A stretch of DNA of 64,000 bases from Mya arenaria (Eukaryota; Mollusca; Bivalvia; Myida; Myidae): NCBI RefSeq assembly GCF_026914265.1, contig NC_069125.1, forward strand, positions 66,143,479 through 66,207,478, in the 5' to 3' direction. Within the stretch, counting starts at the first letter, position 1. Every line of letters begins with the position of its first letter. This document shows positions 37,801 to 48,600 of the stretch, piece by piece. The translations under genes were made by a program, and so were the position numbers. Under the pieces are notes generated by a model, which saw only the letters and a program-made list of their open reading frames with translations, was not told the DNA's origin and did not search any database.

Positions 37801-40800
37801 TGACCTTGGCCCCATCAGCCCCAATATCGAACTTGACCTGTATCTTCTGATGTTACACCTGTGTACCAAATTTTTTCCAAATCTGTCAAGCCTTTCATGA
37901 GTTATCGTCCGGAAACCGTTTTTCTATTTTTAGTAACAGTGACCTAAACCTTGGCCCCACCAGCCACAATATCGAACTTGACCTGTATCTTCTGATGTTA
38001 CACCTGTGTACCAAAATTTTTTGTGACAGACCGACGGACTGACCGACAAGCTCACTCCTATATACCCTCTCAAACTTCGTTTGTGGGGGTATAAAAATCA
38101 TAAACAAGAGCTGTCACAGTATGTGACAAATGCCCCCGAATGTGACATTGACCTATGAACAAGGTCAGTACATGAAAAGTTGATCTTGCCTTTACGTGTC
38201 AAATACATATGACAAGTTATTTAAAATTGCCTCTAAACATAAAAAAATACCACCCATACTTGACAACCTATACTGTTATGTCCTTATAAGCAGCATTCCA
38301 TTGTGAATTAACTCTAAGTGTGACCTTAAACTTAGAGGTAGGGACATGGGTCTTGCACGTGACATGTCGTCTTGGTATGTCGGACACATGTGGCAAGTCA
38401 TTTTAAAATCTGTCCCTACAAGAGAAAGTTACAGCCCGGACACGACAACCTATACTCTATGTTCTTATATATGCAGCATTCCATTGTGAATAAACACCTA
38501 AGTGTGACCTTGACCTTAGAGGTAGGGACACGGGTGCATGCGACACATCATCTTGTTATGTGATCACATGTGGCAAGTTATTTTAAAATCTGTCCATACA
38601 AGGGAAAGTTACAGCCCAGACACGACAACCTATACTCTATGTCGGATTGTCCTTATATGCAGCACTTCATTGTGAATAAACACTTAAGTGTGACCTTGAC
38701 CTAAGAGGTAGGGACACGGGTCTTGCACGCGACAGGTCGTCTTGGTAAATCGAACACATGTGGCAAGTCATTTTAAAATCCGTCCATACAAGGGAAAGTT
38801 ACAGCCCAGACATGACAACTTATACTCTATGTTGCATTGTCCTTATATGCAGCACTTCATTGTGAATAAACACTAAGTTTGACCTTGACCTTAGAGGTAG
38901 GGACACGGGTCTTGCACGCGACACGTCGACTTGGTATGTGGAACACATGTGGCAAGTTATTTTAAAATCTGTCCATACAAGGGAAAGTTACAGCCGGGAC
39001 ACGACAACCTATACTCTATGTCCTATATGCAGCACTCCATTGTGAATAAACACTAAGTGTGACCTTGACCTTAGAGGTAGGGACACGGGTCTTGCAATCG
39101 ACATGTCATCTAGGTATGTGGAACACATGTGGCAAGTTATTTTAAAATCTGTCCATACAAGGGAAAGTTTCAGCCCGGACACGACAACCTATACTCTATG
39201 TCCTATATGCAGCACTCCATTGTGAATAAACACTAAGTTTGACCTTGACCTTAGAGGTAGGGACACGGGTCTTGCATGTGACATGTCGCCTTGGTATGTG
39301 GAACACTTGTGGCAAGTTATTTTAAAATCTGTCCATACAAGGGAAAGTTACAGCCCGGACACGACAACCTATACTCTATGTCCTTATATGCAGCACTCCA
39401 TTGAGAATAAACACTAAGTGTGACCTTGACCTTAGAGCTAGGGACATGGGTCTTGCACGCGACACGTTGTCTTGGTATGTGGAACACATGTGGCAAGTTA
39501 TTTTAAAAACTGTCCATACAAGGGAAAGTTACAGCCGGGACACGACAACCTATACTCTATGTCCTTATATGCAGAACTCCATTGTGAATAAACACTAAGT
39601 GTGACCTTGACCTTAGAGGTAGGGACACGGGTCTTGCACGCGACACGTCGCCTTGGTATATGGAACATATGTGGCAGGTTATTTAAAAATCTGTCCATAC
39701 AAGAGAAAGTTACAGCCCGGACACGACATCCTATACTCTATGTCCTATATGCAGCACTCCATTGTGAATAAACACTAAGTTTGACCTTGACCTTAGAGGT
39801 AGGGACACAGGTCTTGCACGCGACACGTCGACTTGGTATGTGGAACACATGTGGCAAGTTATTTTAAAATCTGTCCATACAAGGGAAAGTTACAGCCCGG
39901 ACACGACAACCTATACTCTATGTCCTATATGCAGCACTCCATTGTGAATAAACACTAAGTATGACATTGACCTTAGAGGTAGGGACACGGGTCTTGCACG
40001 TGACACGTCGCTTGGTATGTGGAACACTTGTGGTAAGTTATTTTAAAATCTGTCCATACAAGGGAAAGTTACAGCCCGGACACGACAACCTATACTCTAT
40101 GTCCTTATATGCAGCACTCCATTGAGAATAAACACTAAGTGTGACCTTGACCTAAGAGCTAGGGACACGGGTCTTGCACGCGACACGTTGTCTTGGTATG
40201 TGGAACACATGTGGCAAGTTATTTTAAAATCTGTCCATACAAGGGAAAGTTACAGCCGGGACACGACAACCTATACTCTATGTCCTTATATGCAGCACTC
40301 CATTGTGAATAAACACTAAGTGTGACCTTGACCTTAGAGGTAGGGACACGGGTCTTGCACGCGACACGTCGCCTTGGTATGTGGAACATATGTGGCAGGT
40401 TATTTAAAAATCTGTCCATATAAGAGAAAGTTACAGCCCGGACACGACAACCTATACTCTATGTCCTTATATGCAGCACTCCATTGTGAATAAACACTAA
40501 GTTTGACCTTGACCTTAGAGGTAGGGACACGGGTCTTGCACGCGACACGTCGACTTGGTATGTGGAACACATGTGGCAAGTTATTTTAAAATCTGTCCAT
40601 ACAAGGGAAAGTTACAGCCCGGACACGAGTTATTGAGCCGGACACACGGACGGACGGACAGACGGACGGACAGTGCGATCTTAATATGCCCACCTTCGGG
40701 GGCATAAAAATCAAGGGCCATCATCTGTGGAGTTATGTAACCTGATTGTGTGATAGCCATAAACATCTGTGTGAAGTATGAAGTCCATTGAATGAACAGT

Positions 40801-43800
40801 ATTTGAGGTCTGAGTTAAAACCCAAAGCTGCCCTTAAACTTGGACCAAACATTTAAAGTCAATCAAGAGCCATAATTTGTCTTTATGATAATATGGTTAT
40901 CTAACCTAATTGTATGATGGTAGTCAACAACATTGAAAAGTATGAAGTCAACTAAATGAAGTGTATAGAAGTTATTAGTGAAACTCCCAATTTACCTTCA
41001 AGCTAAGATCCTTAGTCAAACAGGGGCCATAATTCGTATTTAGGATGATACAGAGTTAAGTAACTAAATTGTGTAATGGTCCTGAACAACGTTGAGAAGT
41101 ACAATCGGGGCAACTAGTATAACCATCCTTATTCTTCAGATACATGTAGTCAAGATCAAAAAAATATGATATATGTATATATATATATTATGAAGATGAT
41201 GATTTAATTTTTTGGCATGAACTACCTTGATTTGACTTGCTCATTCAATCTCAGGCCTGTGAACTCAGTGTCAATAGCTGTAAAGATATAAGTTAAAATA
41301 TAAAAATATACATGAGCATACATTTGGAATACAGCTGAAACAATGATCATGCACTTTGGAAAATAGATCATTTAAAATTGTGATACTTTTAAATAATTAC
41401 ATAATGGCAGTATGTACAGCAGAACATAAGAATACTTTTTCTAGCACTCATTTAATGACGTTTAGCTAAATTGATATCATTAAAAATTCATTTCTACACA
41501 AAAATAACAGTATAATTGTTTATTGATTTTTAATTTCAACAGTTCAAATCAGAGACATAAATTAATGACTATGTTTTAGGGCTATTCTTTAAGTTTCTGG
41601 ACAGAAGCAAATTTATTCCACCAATTAATAATATAAACCAGGGCTTCTAAAAACCTCCAATTTGCAAAGATGTGACACTGACGCGTGGGTTAGTAGTACA
41701 GCTCTCTATATTGGGTCGCACTAAAATGCAGTCTTTACAGCGGACTTAATAGAAAGCGTTGAATAGTGCGGACGACATAGATATAGAAAAAATCTCAACA
41801 TAGCATTTGTTGGAATACTGCGGACGATATTGAAGTAGAATAAATCTCATAAAACTAAAATTTTGATCATTTTTCGTAATAAATCTGTTTCAATAGTGCG
41901 GACGATATTGAATAGGAACAGATCTCATAACCTCTGTTTCAATAGTGCGGACGACATAGAAATAGAACAAATCTCAATATGTACATTTGTTTGAATAGTG
42001 CGGACGACATAGAAATAGAACAAATCTCAACATATCATTTATTGGATTACTGCGGACGATAAAGGAGTTGAATAAATCTCACAAGGCTTAAATTTTGGTC
42101 TTTTTTTGTAATACATCTGTTAATATAGTGCAGACGATTTAGAATAAGAACAAATCTTAGAAATAGAAAAATCTCAATATATACATGTGTTTGAATAGTG
42201 CGGACGACATAGAAAAAGAACAAATTTCATCATATCATTTATTGGAATAATGTGGACAATATAGGAGTAGAATAAATCTAAGAAAGCTTAAATTTTGGTC
42301 ATTTTTTGTAATACCTCTGTATCAATAGTGCGGACAATATTGAATAAGAACAAGTCTCATTACCTCTGTTTGTTCTATTTCTATGTCGCCCGCACTATTC
42401 AAACAAATTTATTTACTTATATATTTACTTATATTCTTATTTCTTAATTCTTTCATTTATTATTTACGAACTCACTAACTAATTCATGTATTCAACAACA
42501 CACGGGCCATTGCAAGATCGCCCCCACTTGGTGTGGCCTGGATGTAGATAGATACTTTCTATTGCTTATGATTAGAAAAGTAATCCATCTACAACTACCG
42601 TAAGCGCTCTAACAATATATTTAAATTTTATTAAATACAATAATATTATGTTTATATGTGCTTATTTTTGCCAATATTATCTTATTTTCACCACAAAAAG
42701 CCGGATTTTCATTCATAAAAACAATAATAATAAACAAATACAAGCTCTTATAACATGTTATCTATCAATTCTAATAAAATAACAATAACAATTGCATCAT
42801 TCAGCTTACGCGAATCAAGGAAAACACAAAATTAGATTTCCTTCTTTGTCTATATTGGCCGCAGTTTTCAAAACCCTTCTTTGTTTATGTCGTCTGCACT
42901 ATTCAACGCTTTCTATAACGTCCGCTGTAAAGACCGTAATTTAGTACTGTTCAGTCCGTCTATATTCTTCGAAAAGTCAAGCTAAAAATTAAGTTCTTTT
43001 CAAATATTTTTTCAGTACAATTTCTTAAAGACCCAACATCCGATCAGACTATCGGATGTAAATAGCTATAGAAGAGGAGTGGCTTATCAGTTAGGGTCAG
43101 TACCTGGGAAGCATTTATAGCCCAAGAATGTAAACAAACAACCCATATCTGAGTGAGTAGCTACTTTGTTGGAATGCTTTCAGATGTTGTAAGGCTCAAT
43201 TAACAGATTATTTCTATAAGAAAATGTTTACAACTTTGGCCTAGAAATGTTCCAAAATGTGAAGTCTTTAGCCCTGACCAACTGACCCATGCAAATTGGA
43301 ACAGTTCATATACTGAATGGGTATTACTTTTGAAGTAAAATTGCATTTTAATATTAAGTGTTTTTATTGCTTTAAAACGTAACACTCAAATCTACAATCT
43401 ATGTTCTTGAACATTTTCAAAGAATGGTTAATTTATATCAACACAACTTTTCATAATTACTCTAAAAATAATTGTATAAGTGTATAAGCGACCTACCCTA
43501 TTATATTTCAATAGGAAAGTTTATTTCTGGCAGGATGATTTTGGCTCCATTTTATTGCTCTCACAGTCATTCTTTTGGAAATCATCACATTGAGTATGGA
43601 TGAAAATAAGCAGTTTTAATTTATCTATCAATATTATTAAACGAGGAGCAAAAATTAACCATTAAAGCATTATTCAATCACAATAATTGGGATTTTGTTA
43701 AAATTTACAAATAAATGGATATGAATGAACAGTCAAAACAACAGGATGTGTTACATAATAACTTAGAATATGAACATCAGCTGAGATTGCCTTCGACATC

Positions 43801-45158
43801 AGAAGGAGCATTTTGGAAAATAATATTATAATATACAGGAAAATGAGAAACTAATGAAAATGATGTTTAAGATGGAACACTTACAGAGTGTTTATGTTCA
43901 TTATGTGTGACATATTACACATGAACAGGCAAGGCTCGGTGTAGAGTCAACACATGAACAAAATAAAAGAGTTTGCAGAGTGAGATATAAAAAGTTCTGG
44001 TCAATGTTAGATCACAGTGCATGAAACAATCAAAAGTATTTAAAACAGAAAGCTAGACTAATGTAAGGGACAATGTTGATGTGACAGTATTCAGAATACA
44101 AAGAGAAATAATGCCAAGATGTGTGCTTGAATTGGTCTGATCAAAATACCCAAATACAGCTGGCATTACCATAATGATATCACTGTGTTATATTCACTGG
44201 AATTTTATTGTCCCTGTTGTGAGAAAAAATGCAGCTGAACTCAGTAAGTTTATATGCATGCCATTTACATGATTGAAAATCTGATTCTAGATAGACCTGT
44301 CTAACATGTGCTCATGTTTACAAACAGAAGATCACATGATCAAGCCAGATTGTTAGCTCCTCCTACAATATTCAAAATTTGAAATTGAAGATATGCATTT
44401 CTTATTATCAAGACCATGTTTTAACATTAAACTATGATATATGTATACATATTGATGGACACACTTTCAAACTACATGCCTAAATTTTTATGGGTTGTAA
44501 TAATTTTATTTAAGGTTAAAATTTTGAAAAATGCTTTCCTGATTTGAAATGCTTTCAAAAAACAGGGGAAAACACCCACCCGCCATTACCTCCCTTTTAT
44601 ACCCCAGTTGGGTCTTTAAGCATTTCATTTCTCCTTGGAAGTGAGAAACATTTATTCATCTTACGCATACATACATGTGCTTACCAAAAATAAAATATTT
44701 CTTTTAACCATTCTGGTGCAAAATGAATCATAGAATCCCAAACATATAAACAGGAGTTCAGTATCTGACTATCAATTCAGAGTGTCGTACTAGTCTTAGG
44801 AAGTTACATGTAAGTGATTGTTGTCAAATAATGGCATGCTAAATTATAGTCCTAGCTAAATTATTATTAATGACACTCACAGATATCTACCTAAATAAAC
44901 AAAAGCCAGAAAACGATAGTCACTAAAACTTTTAAAACATCAGCAAACTAATAGGACACTTGCAAATTTGAGTTGTTGTAAAATAAAAAAAAGAATTAAT
45001 TTACAAATACAAATACAGTATGTATACCATAAAAAACAACTTTCAGTTCCATGTATGTATTTAGTGTAAAAATAATCACCAATATAATCACAGCTTCTGA
45101 TTGCTTGTTCTATTTCAGCAAACTTTTCATCGAAAGAACTACTTAGGATTTCAACCAT
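19821..45158 (-). CDS. PNLDC1: PARN-like 3'-5' exonuclease (piRNA trimmer)
   Basis: Twenty exons: 45080-45158, 41226-41277, 36054-36127, 35379-35415, 35155-35233, 34654-34701, 34381-34475, 32884-32981, 29428-29519, 29054-29197, 27697-27852, 26579-26643, 23818-23885, 23289-23342, 22836-22878, 22085-22184, 21365-21454, 21038-21126, 20448-20546, 19821-19893. All phases match; 1635 nt, 544 residues, no internal stop. The DEDD nuclease is complete: D29 and E31 in AIDTEFTGL, D276 in LLGHNMLMDLML, H369 and D374 in HEAGFDAYMCGF. The C-terminus, WRHSPVVRGILW then a hydrophobic segment GVLISGGLCIWALLG, matches PNLDC1 rather than PARN. In the family this segment anchors the enzyme to mitochondria, where it trims PIWI-bound pre-piRNA 3' ends. 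Introns total about 23.7 kb and carry most repeats of the window. Confidence 0.95.
24535..26382. mobile_element. TTAA-flanked MITE, copy B, split by a pearl-like insertion
   Basis: The left part (24535-24850) and right part (about 26334-26382) together match copy A, with TTAAAGCTGCACTCTCACAG at the left and CTGTGAGAGTGCAGCTTTAA at the right. The intervening 1.5 kb is a pearl-like array, so the MITE is the older element. Confidence 0.85.
24851..26336 (+). mobile_element. Pearl-like Helentron derivative with 181-bp tandem core
   Basis: The left end is AACAAGAGCTGTCACAGTAT, including the small palindrome GTCACAGTATGTGAC, followed by GAATGCCCCC. The core holds seven or so copies of a 181-bp unit (CACGACAACCTATACTCTAT near 25191, 25372, 25553). 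The right end has a GGAC microsatellite and the hairpin ATGCCCACCTTCGGGGGCAT. Left ATGCCCCC and right GGGGGCAT form subterminal inverted repeats. This plan matches bivalve pearl and Helitron-derived elements with central repeats. Confidence 0.75.
26753..26827. repeat. Perfect 75-bp palindrome
   Basis: Two 37-nt arms, beginning TTTACAGGAAATATGCCATC, are exact reverse complements around a single central T at 26790. It lies in a PNLDC1 intron just upstream (plus strand) of a degenerate pearl-like remnant. Confidence 0.95.
26840..27260 (+). repeat. Degenerate pearl-like remnant
   Basis: AAGTGACAAATGCCCCTGAA resembles the pearl-like left end. It is followed by about two divergent core units containing GGAAGTTACAGCACGGAC and TCTTGACCTTTAAGGTAGGA. 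No clear right end. Confidence 0.55.
28061..29002. mobile_element. DNA transposon with AGGGATGCAA termini
   Basis: 942 bp. The left end is AGGGATGCAATCGAATGG and the reverse complement of the right end is AGGGATGCAAACGAATATTC. Subterminal regions are rich in the palindrome TTCGAATATTCG. The termini look like a hAT-type element (Tip100-like by recollection). No target duplication or transposase seen. It ends 52 bp from PNLDC1 exon 29054-29197. Confidence 0.65.
29878..32900. repeat. 36-bp minisatellite containing 5' splice-site copies
   Basis: About 3.0 kb of 36-bp units (roughly 80), almost filling the PNLDC1 intron between exons 32884-32981 and 29428-29519. There are three blocks of variants: AGGTACCCACAGGGTAGGAC type (to about 30900), CAAGGGTATATACAGGATAG type (to about 32080) and CTAGAGGGTAGATACAGGAT type. 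On the minus strand every unit carries CAGACAG|GTATGTCC or a close variant, the same junction as the true donor at 32884/32883. The last 17 nt of the exon (TACCCTTAAGCAGACAG) are themselves the start of the first unit. Confidence 0.95.
33315..34330 (+). repeat. Degenerate pearl-like tandem array
   Basis: Several divergent units with GACCTTGACCTTTGAAGTAC, CCTATAATGCATGGTCAAGA and ACAGCCCGGACAAG are recognisable. Near 34250 there is a GGACAGACAAACTGACGCAC segment like the microsatellite of intact elements. The terminal hairpin is eroded. Confidence 0.55.
34790..35060 (+). repeat. Degenerate repeat related to 10052-10830
   Basis: It shares ATGATTGCAAAGTTCTGGTAAA, TTAGATTACACGCAAAACC and AGTTATCTAACTTGATAAGT-like motifs with the NLE1 intron repeat. 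About one and a half units, no ends visible. Confidence 0.5.
35527..35883. mobile_element. TTAA-flanked MITE, copy C
   Basis: The left end TTAAAGCTGCACTCTCACAG is intact. The right end ATCTGTGGGAGTGAATCTTT has decayed at a few positions. The interior matches copies A and B. It lies in the PNLDC1 intron between exons 36054-36127 and 35379-35415. Confidence 0.8.
36575..38098 (+). mobile_element. Helentron-type element with helicase tail and 145-bp core
   Basis: The left end CTAGAGCTGTCACAGGAGTG includes the palindrome GTCAC-AGGA-GTGAC, then GAATACCCCC. The right end has a GACC/GACT microsatellite and TTCGTTTGTGGGGGTATAAA. The core holds about six units of about 145 bp (CTGTATCTTCTGATGTTACA). 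Between them, about 36770-37115, the minus strand encodes TTNIDLSDGLVNSATGTV, the motif typical of the PIF1-like helicase of Helitrons. The frame is broken further along. Confidence 0.75.
38102..40710 (+). mobile_element. Pearl-like Helentron derivative with about 13 core units
   Basis: Same family as 24851-26336: left end AACAAGAGCTGTCACAGTAT, 181-bp core units with GACCTTGACCTTAGAGGTAG, a GGAC/GGACAGAC microsatellite near 40640 and the hairpin ATGCCCACCTTCGGGGGCAT. It starts only a few bases after the element ending at 38098, in the same orientation. Confidence 0.8.
40711..41130 (+). repeat. Degenerate tandem repeat next to the pearl-like element
   Basis: Two to three divergent units of about 150-170 bp with AGAGCCATAATTTGTCTTTA, TGGTTATCTAACCTAATTGT and AAGTATGAAGTCAACTAAAT. 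They are related to the repeats at 10052-10830. The element ending at 40710 may have inserted beside or into it. Confidence 0.5.
41720..42945. mobile_element. DNA element with long inverted ends and internal GTGCGGACGA repeats
   Basis: About 60-bp inverted termini: the left end has GTCTTTACAGCGGACTTAAT then AGAAAGCGTTGAATAGTGCG. The right end, reversed, has GTCTTTACAGCGGACGTTAT then the same GAAAGCGTTGAATAGTGC. The left half repeats AATAGTGCGGACGACATAGA about ten times at irregular spacing. No transposase was found and the superfamily is unknown. It lies in PNLDC1 intron 1. Confidence 0.7.
42946..45079. other. Rest of PNLDC1 intron 1
   Basis: AT-rich intronic DNA. I see no coding exon, RNA gene or clear mobile element in it. 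Confidence 0.5.
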
Positions 45159-45619
45159 CTTTGTTTGCTAATGTAGCGGCAATGTATTGAAATACAATAA
45201 AAATCTTGAACAACAATTTACTAAGTTGCAACAAAGCGAAAGTAAAAGTAGCATGGCACTCTTCACCTTGACCTTTTGTGAAGATTTGATTAGTGCATAC
45301 TATTTACGACATCATGCTTCTTATTTTAACCCTTTGATACTTAAAAGAAAAGTACATAAAGTGTATGATAAAATATGGTATAATGGTTTCAGTAAAAAAT
45401 TATACATTTCTATTGTAGTTTAAATCATTTAAACCTGTCTGTATATTTTACGACTTTCACCTCTTACGCTCTCGTCCAATGAAATCCGGCGTAACACATT
45501 GACGTAGAGACATGTAAACAAATGGTGGGAAGGAAAAGATCTGCACATTCTTGTTTCATCAAAGTCAAATCTCAATTCAACGCGTGTACTCTATTCATTA
45601 TGGATGCTGAATGATCAAC
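45159..45619. promoter_or_regulatory. Shared upstream region of PNLDC1 and the tectonic gene
   Basis: The start codons of PNLDC1 (45158, minus) and of the tectonic gene (45620, plus) are 461 bp apart and divergent. The region is largely free of recognised repeats and must hold both 5' UTRs and probably both core promoters. No TATA box is obvious. A bidirectional promoter is inference from spacing. Confidence 0.5.
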
Positions 45620-48600
45620 ATGCATACCTTTGCAGCGTTGTTCCTACTGGCTGTTTCATCAGCTTCAGCCCAAAGTTCGTAATATAAACCAAAATCTGTA
45701 AAATGTTAACAGTTTAGCCTTTAGTCTAATAAGTGACATCCCTATCTATCTATCTATCTATCTCTGTTTAATGTCAACTCCTCATCCGAGTGTTAATGAC
45801 ATGAACGGTGCGCGCCGGCTTGTTAGTGAAAAAAATAAAACACTGATGAGGCAAATCACATCAGAAAAGTGAGTACTAGGGTATAAAAGAGAACACAATT
45901 TAGGTAACATGATAAAAAGTAGTCTAAAATAATAGACATGTTATACGGGATTCTTCCAATCCCTAACGTCTAAACGGGAATGTGCAAAAAACGGGGGTGT
46001 TTTAAAAATATTGAAATTGTTTTAAATGAAGTATTTTATGGTTGAAATTGATCATAAAGAGTTATATTCATATTTATCCATGTAAGTGAAATGTTATTTG
46101 GCACTAAACAAGCATTTAATGCATTAAAACAAGTTGTTTACCTTTCCAATAAAACGAAAGTTGACTGACACAGAAAACAATTATGCGAAGGGGAACAACT
46201 CGAGACAATCATTACGTAATAACTTGGCCTCCTCCGACAAAGCTTCGAGATAGACCTCGTTATTCAATCATAAAAACTCGGCCATGGCCGAAATGTTCCG
46301 AGTGATTTAAAACTGTGCTCTGAAGCCTTGCAGATGCCCATCATGTATATATCGTTATGTTTTGACAGAATGAAATGAAGAAAAGCCGTCAAACTCATAA
46401 TTTTAAGTTGAATATTTATTTTTTGTGTACGGAACTAATATAAAATAACATTATCTGGTAATATTTCTTGTTCTCATGATATTTTATAGACGTTATATGC
46501 TTTAACCCGAAATCCTGATCGGAACAACTACCCACTTTTGATACTAAACAATTTGTACATGAAGGATTTGCCATATCAAAAATCTAAAAAAATCCGTCAA
46601 CGTACAATTATTTGGACTAGATAAAAAGAGATTGGTGAACTGGTAAAAGGATAAAAACACTGCTCACTTATCTTATGCTTAATGGTTGCCACAGCCACCT
46701 TGAATGTGTCAGGGGTGGGGATAGTGACAATATGATTTGGCAAACTGTTCCAAAGTACAACCGAGTGAGGATAGAATGAAAATTTGTGATAGTCAGTTTT
46801 TACTTGAATTTGTCTGAAACATAGTGGGTGCATTAGTCTGGTAAATCTTATTGGTGTTTGACTATAAGATGGCAGCGTTGTAAAACATTACAAGTCGGGA
46901 ATCCAGTCTACGTTGTTCAAGTGAGCGCCAACCAAGACTTTCCTGCATGTTTGTTACACTGGAGAGAGGAGAGAAGTCATGTTTAACCCAACGGATAGCC
47001 CGACATTGAACCATTTCAATTTTATTGGTGTTTGATTCTGTGTGTGGGTGCCAAATTGTGCCTGCATATTCTAACTGTGGACGGACAAGGGTTTTGTAAG
47101 CTAAAGTCCTGACACTTTCTGTTTTTGTTTTTATATTTCTTTTAATGAAGTTGAGAGTATTATTTCCATTGGTGGTAATTCTCGAGATATGAGTGTTCCA
47201 GGTGAGGTCTGCTAATATGTCAACACCAAGATATTTAGCACTTCTGACTGGCTCTAAGATCTGGCCATGGAGAATGTATCGATTTCTGATGATATGCTTA
47301 TTCTTTGTTATGTGCAAAACTTGACACTTGGAGGGATTAAACTCCATATCCCAATCATTTTCCCATAATTCCAGTTGTTTGAGATCATTTTGAAGGATAG
47401 CACAGTTAGAGGGAGAATTGATGGTAAGGTAAACAGCAGTATCATCTGCAAAAAGTCGAACTTGTGATTTGATACTCGAAGGGAGGTTATTTATGTAAAT
47501 CAAGAAAAACAAGGGACCCAGTACAGAGCCCTGAGGTACACCAGATGTTACGGGTACTTCTTCAGAATGATCGCCATCCAAGACTACTGTCTGACTTCTA
47601 TGAAGGAGAAATGCCTCAGACCACTTGAGAACCTGTGGACAAACACCATAATCCTGTAGTTTGAATAGAAGTTTGAGATGATTTACCTTATCAAAAGCTT
47701 TGCTGAAGTCCAAAAGAATTAAGTCAGTTTGATTACCTGATGAAGTGATTCTTACAAGATAGTCGGTCAGCTCAATAAGTTGAGTTTCGCATGAGCGCTT
47801 ATCTCGAAAGCATATCCCATGTAGAATATAGAAACCAGAGCCTCCTTAGTCCATCTTGGACCACAGTGGTTTGATGAACTCCTGCTTTGGTGTCATATGA
47901 CCTGTATAAATTTAAGTGACATTGAACAGATTTTTTTTTTCTTCAAATTTATCAAAGAGGTCACTCCTACCAACTATCTAGCTTAAAATATCTATGAATT
48001 ACTGCAGTTTGACAGTGTCATAAAATGTCCAAATGCCTAAATATCGGATAAGTATGCAGATAAACATTACTTTATTTAATGTATCAAAGAAAAATACACA
48101 TTCAGTAAAAATTCCTGCTTGGCTTGATATTCGCAAGGCTCAAAGTATTTTGGCCGGTCCCTGAAATATCAAGCCAACAGATATAGACTTTTATATAGAC
48201 TGTCTTAAATATAGAACAATATAAATAGCACATAATAAACATAGAATGAATACAGTTCAATATGAATAACTCATTATACATATAAGCTAGCAGGCAAGTG
48301 GTTCTCGGACAGCAGTAGTTTTCGGACAGCAGTAGTTCTCAGACATTTCAATGACATTTTCCCTTCATATTGGATGTTACATATCAAGCGCCAGGTTATT
48401 ATCAATCAGGCGCTAGAAACATCTTAGCAAGTAACACTGGTTTCATCAGGTAAGGATTATGAGAAGTTAAATTTCAAAAGTCTCCATTTGTTGACATAAT
48501 CACATCTCACTTCCGCTGAAATCACAATTTAAGTGTGAATGCGCAAAAAAGCAAAGCATAATATCAGGGCAGGATTCCAAGTTATGTTGTTAGTTTTAGG

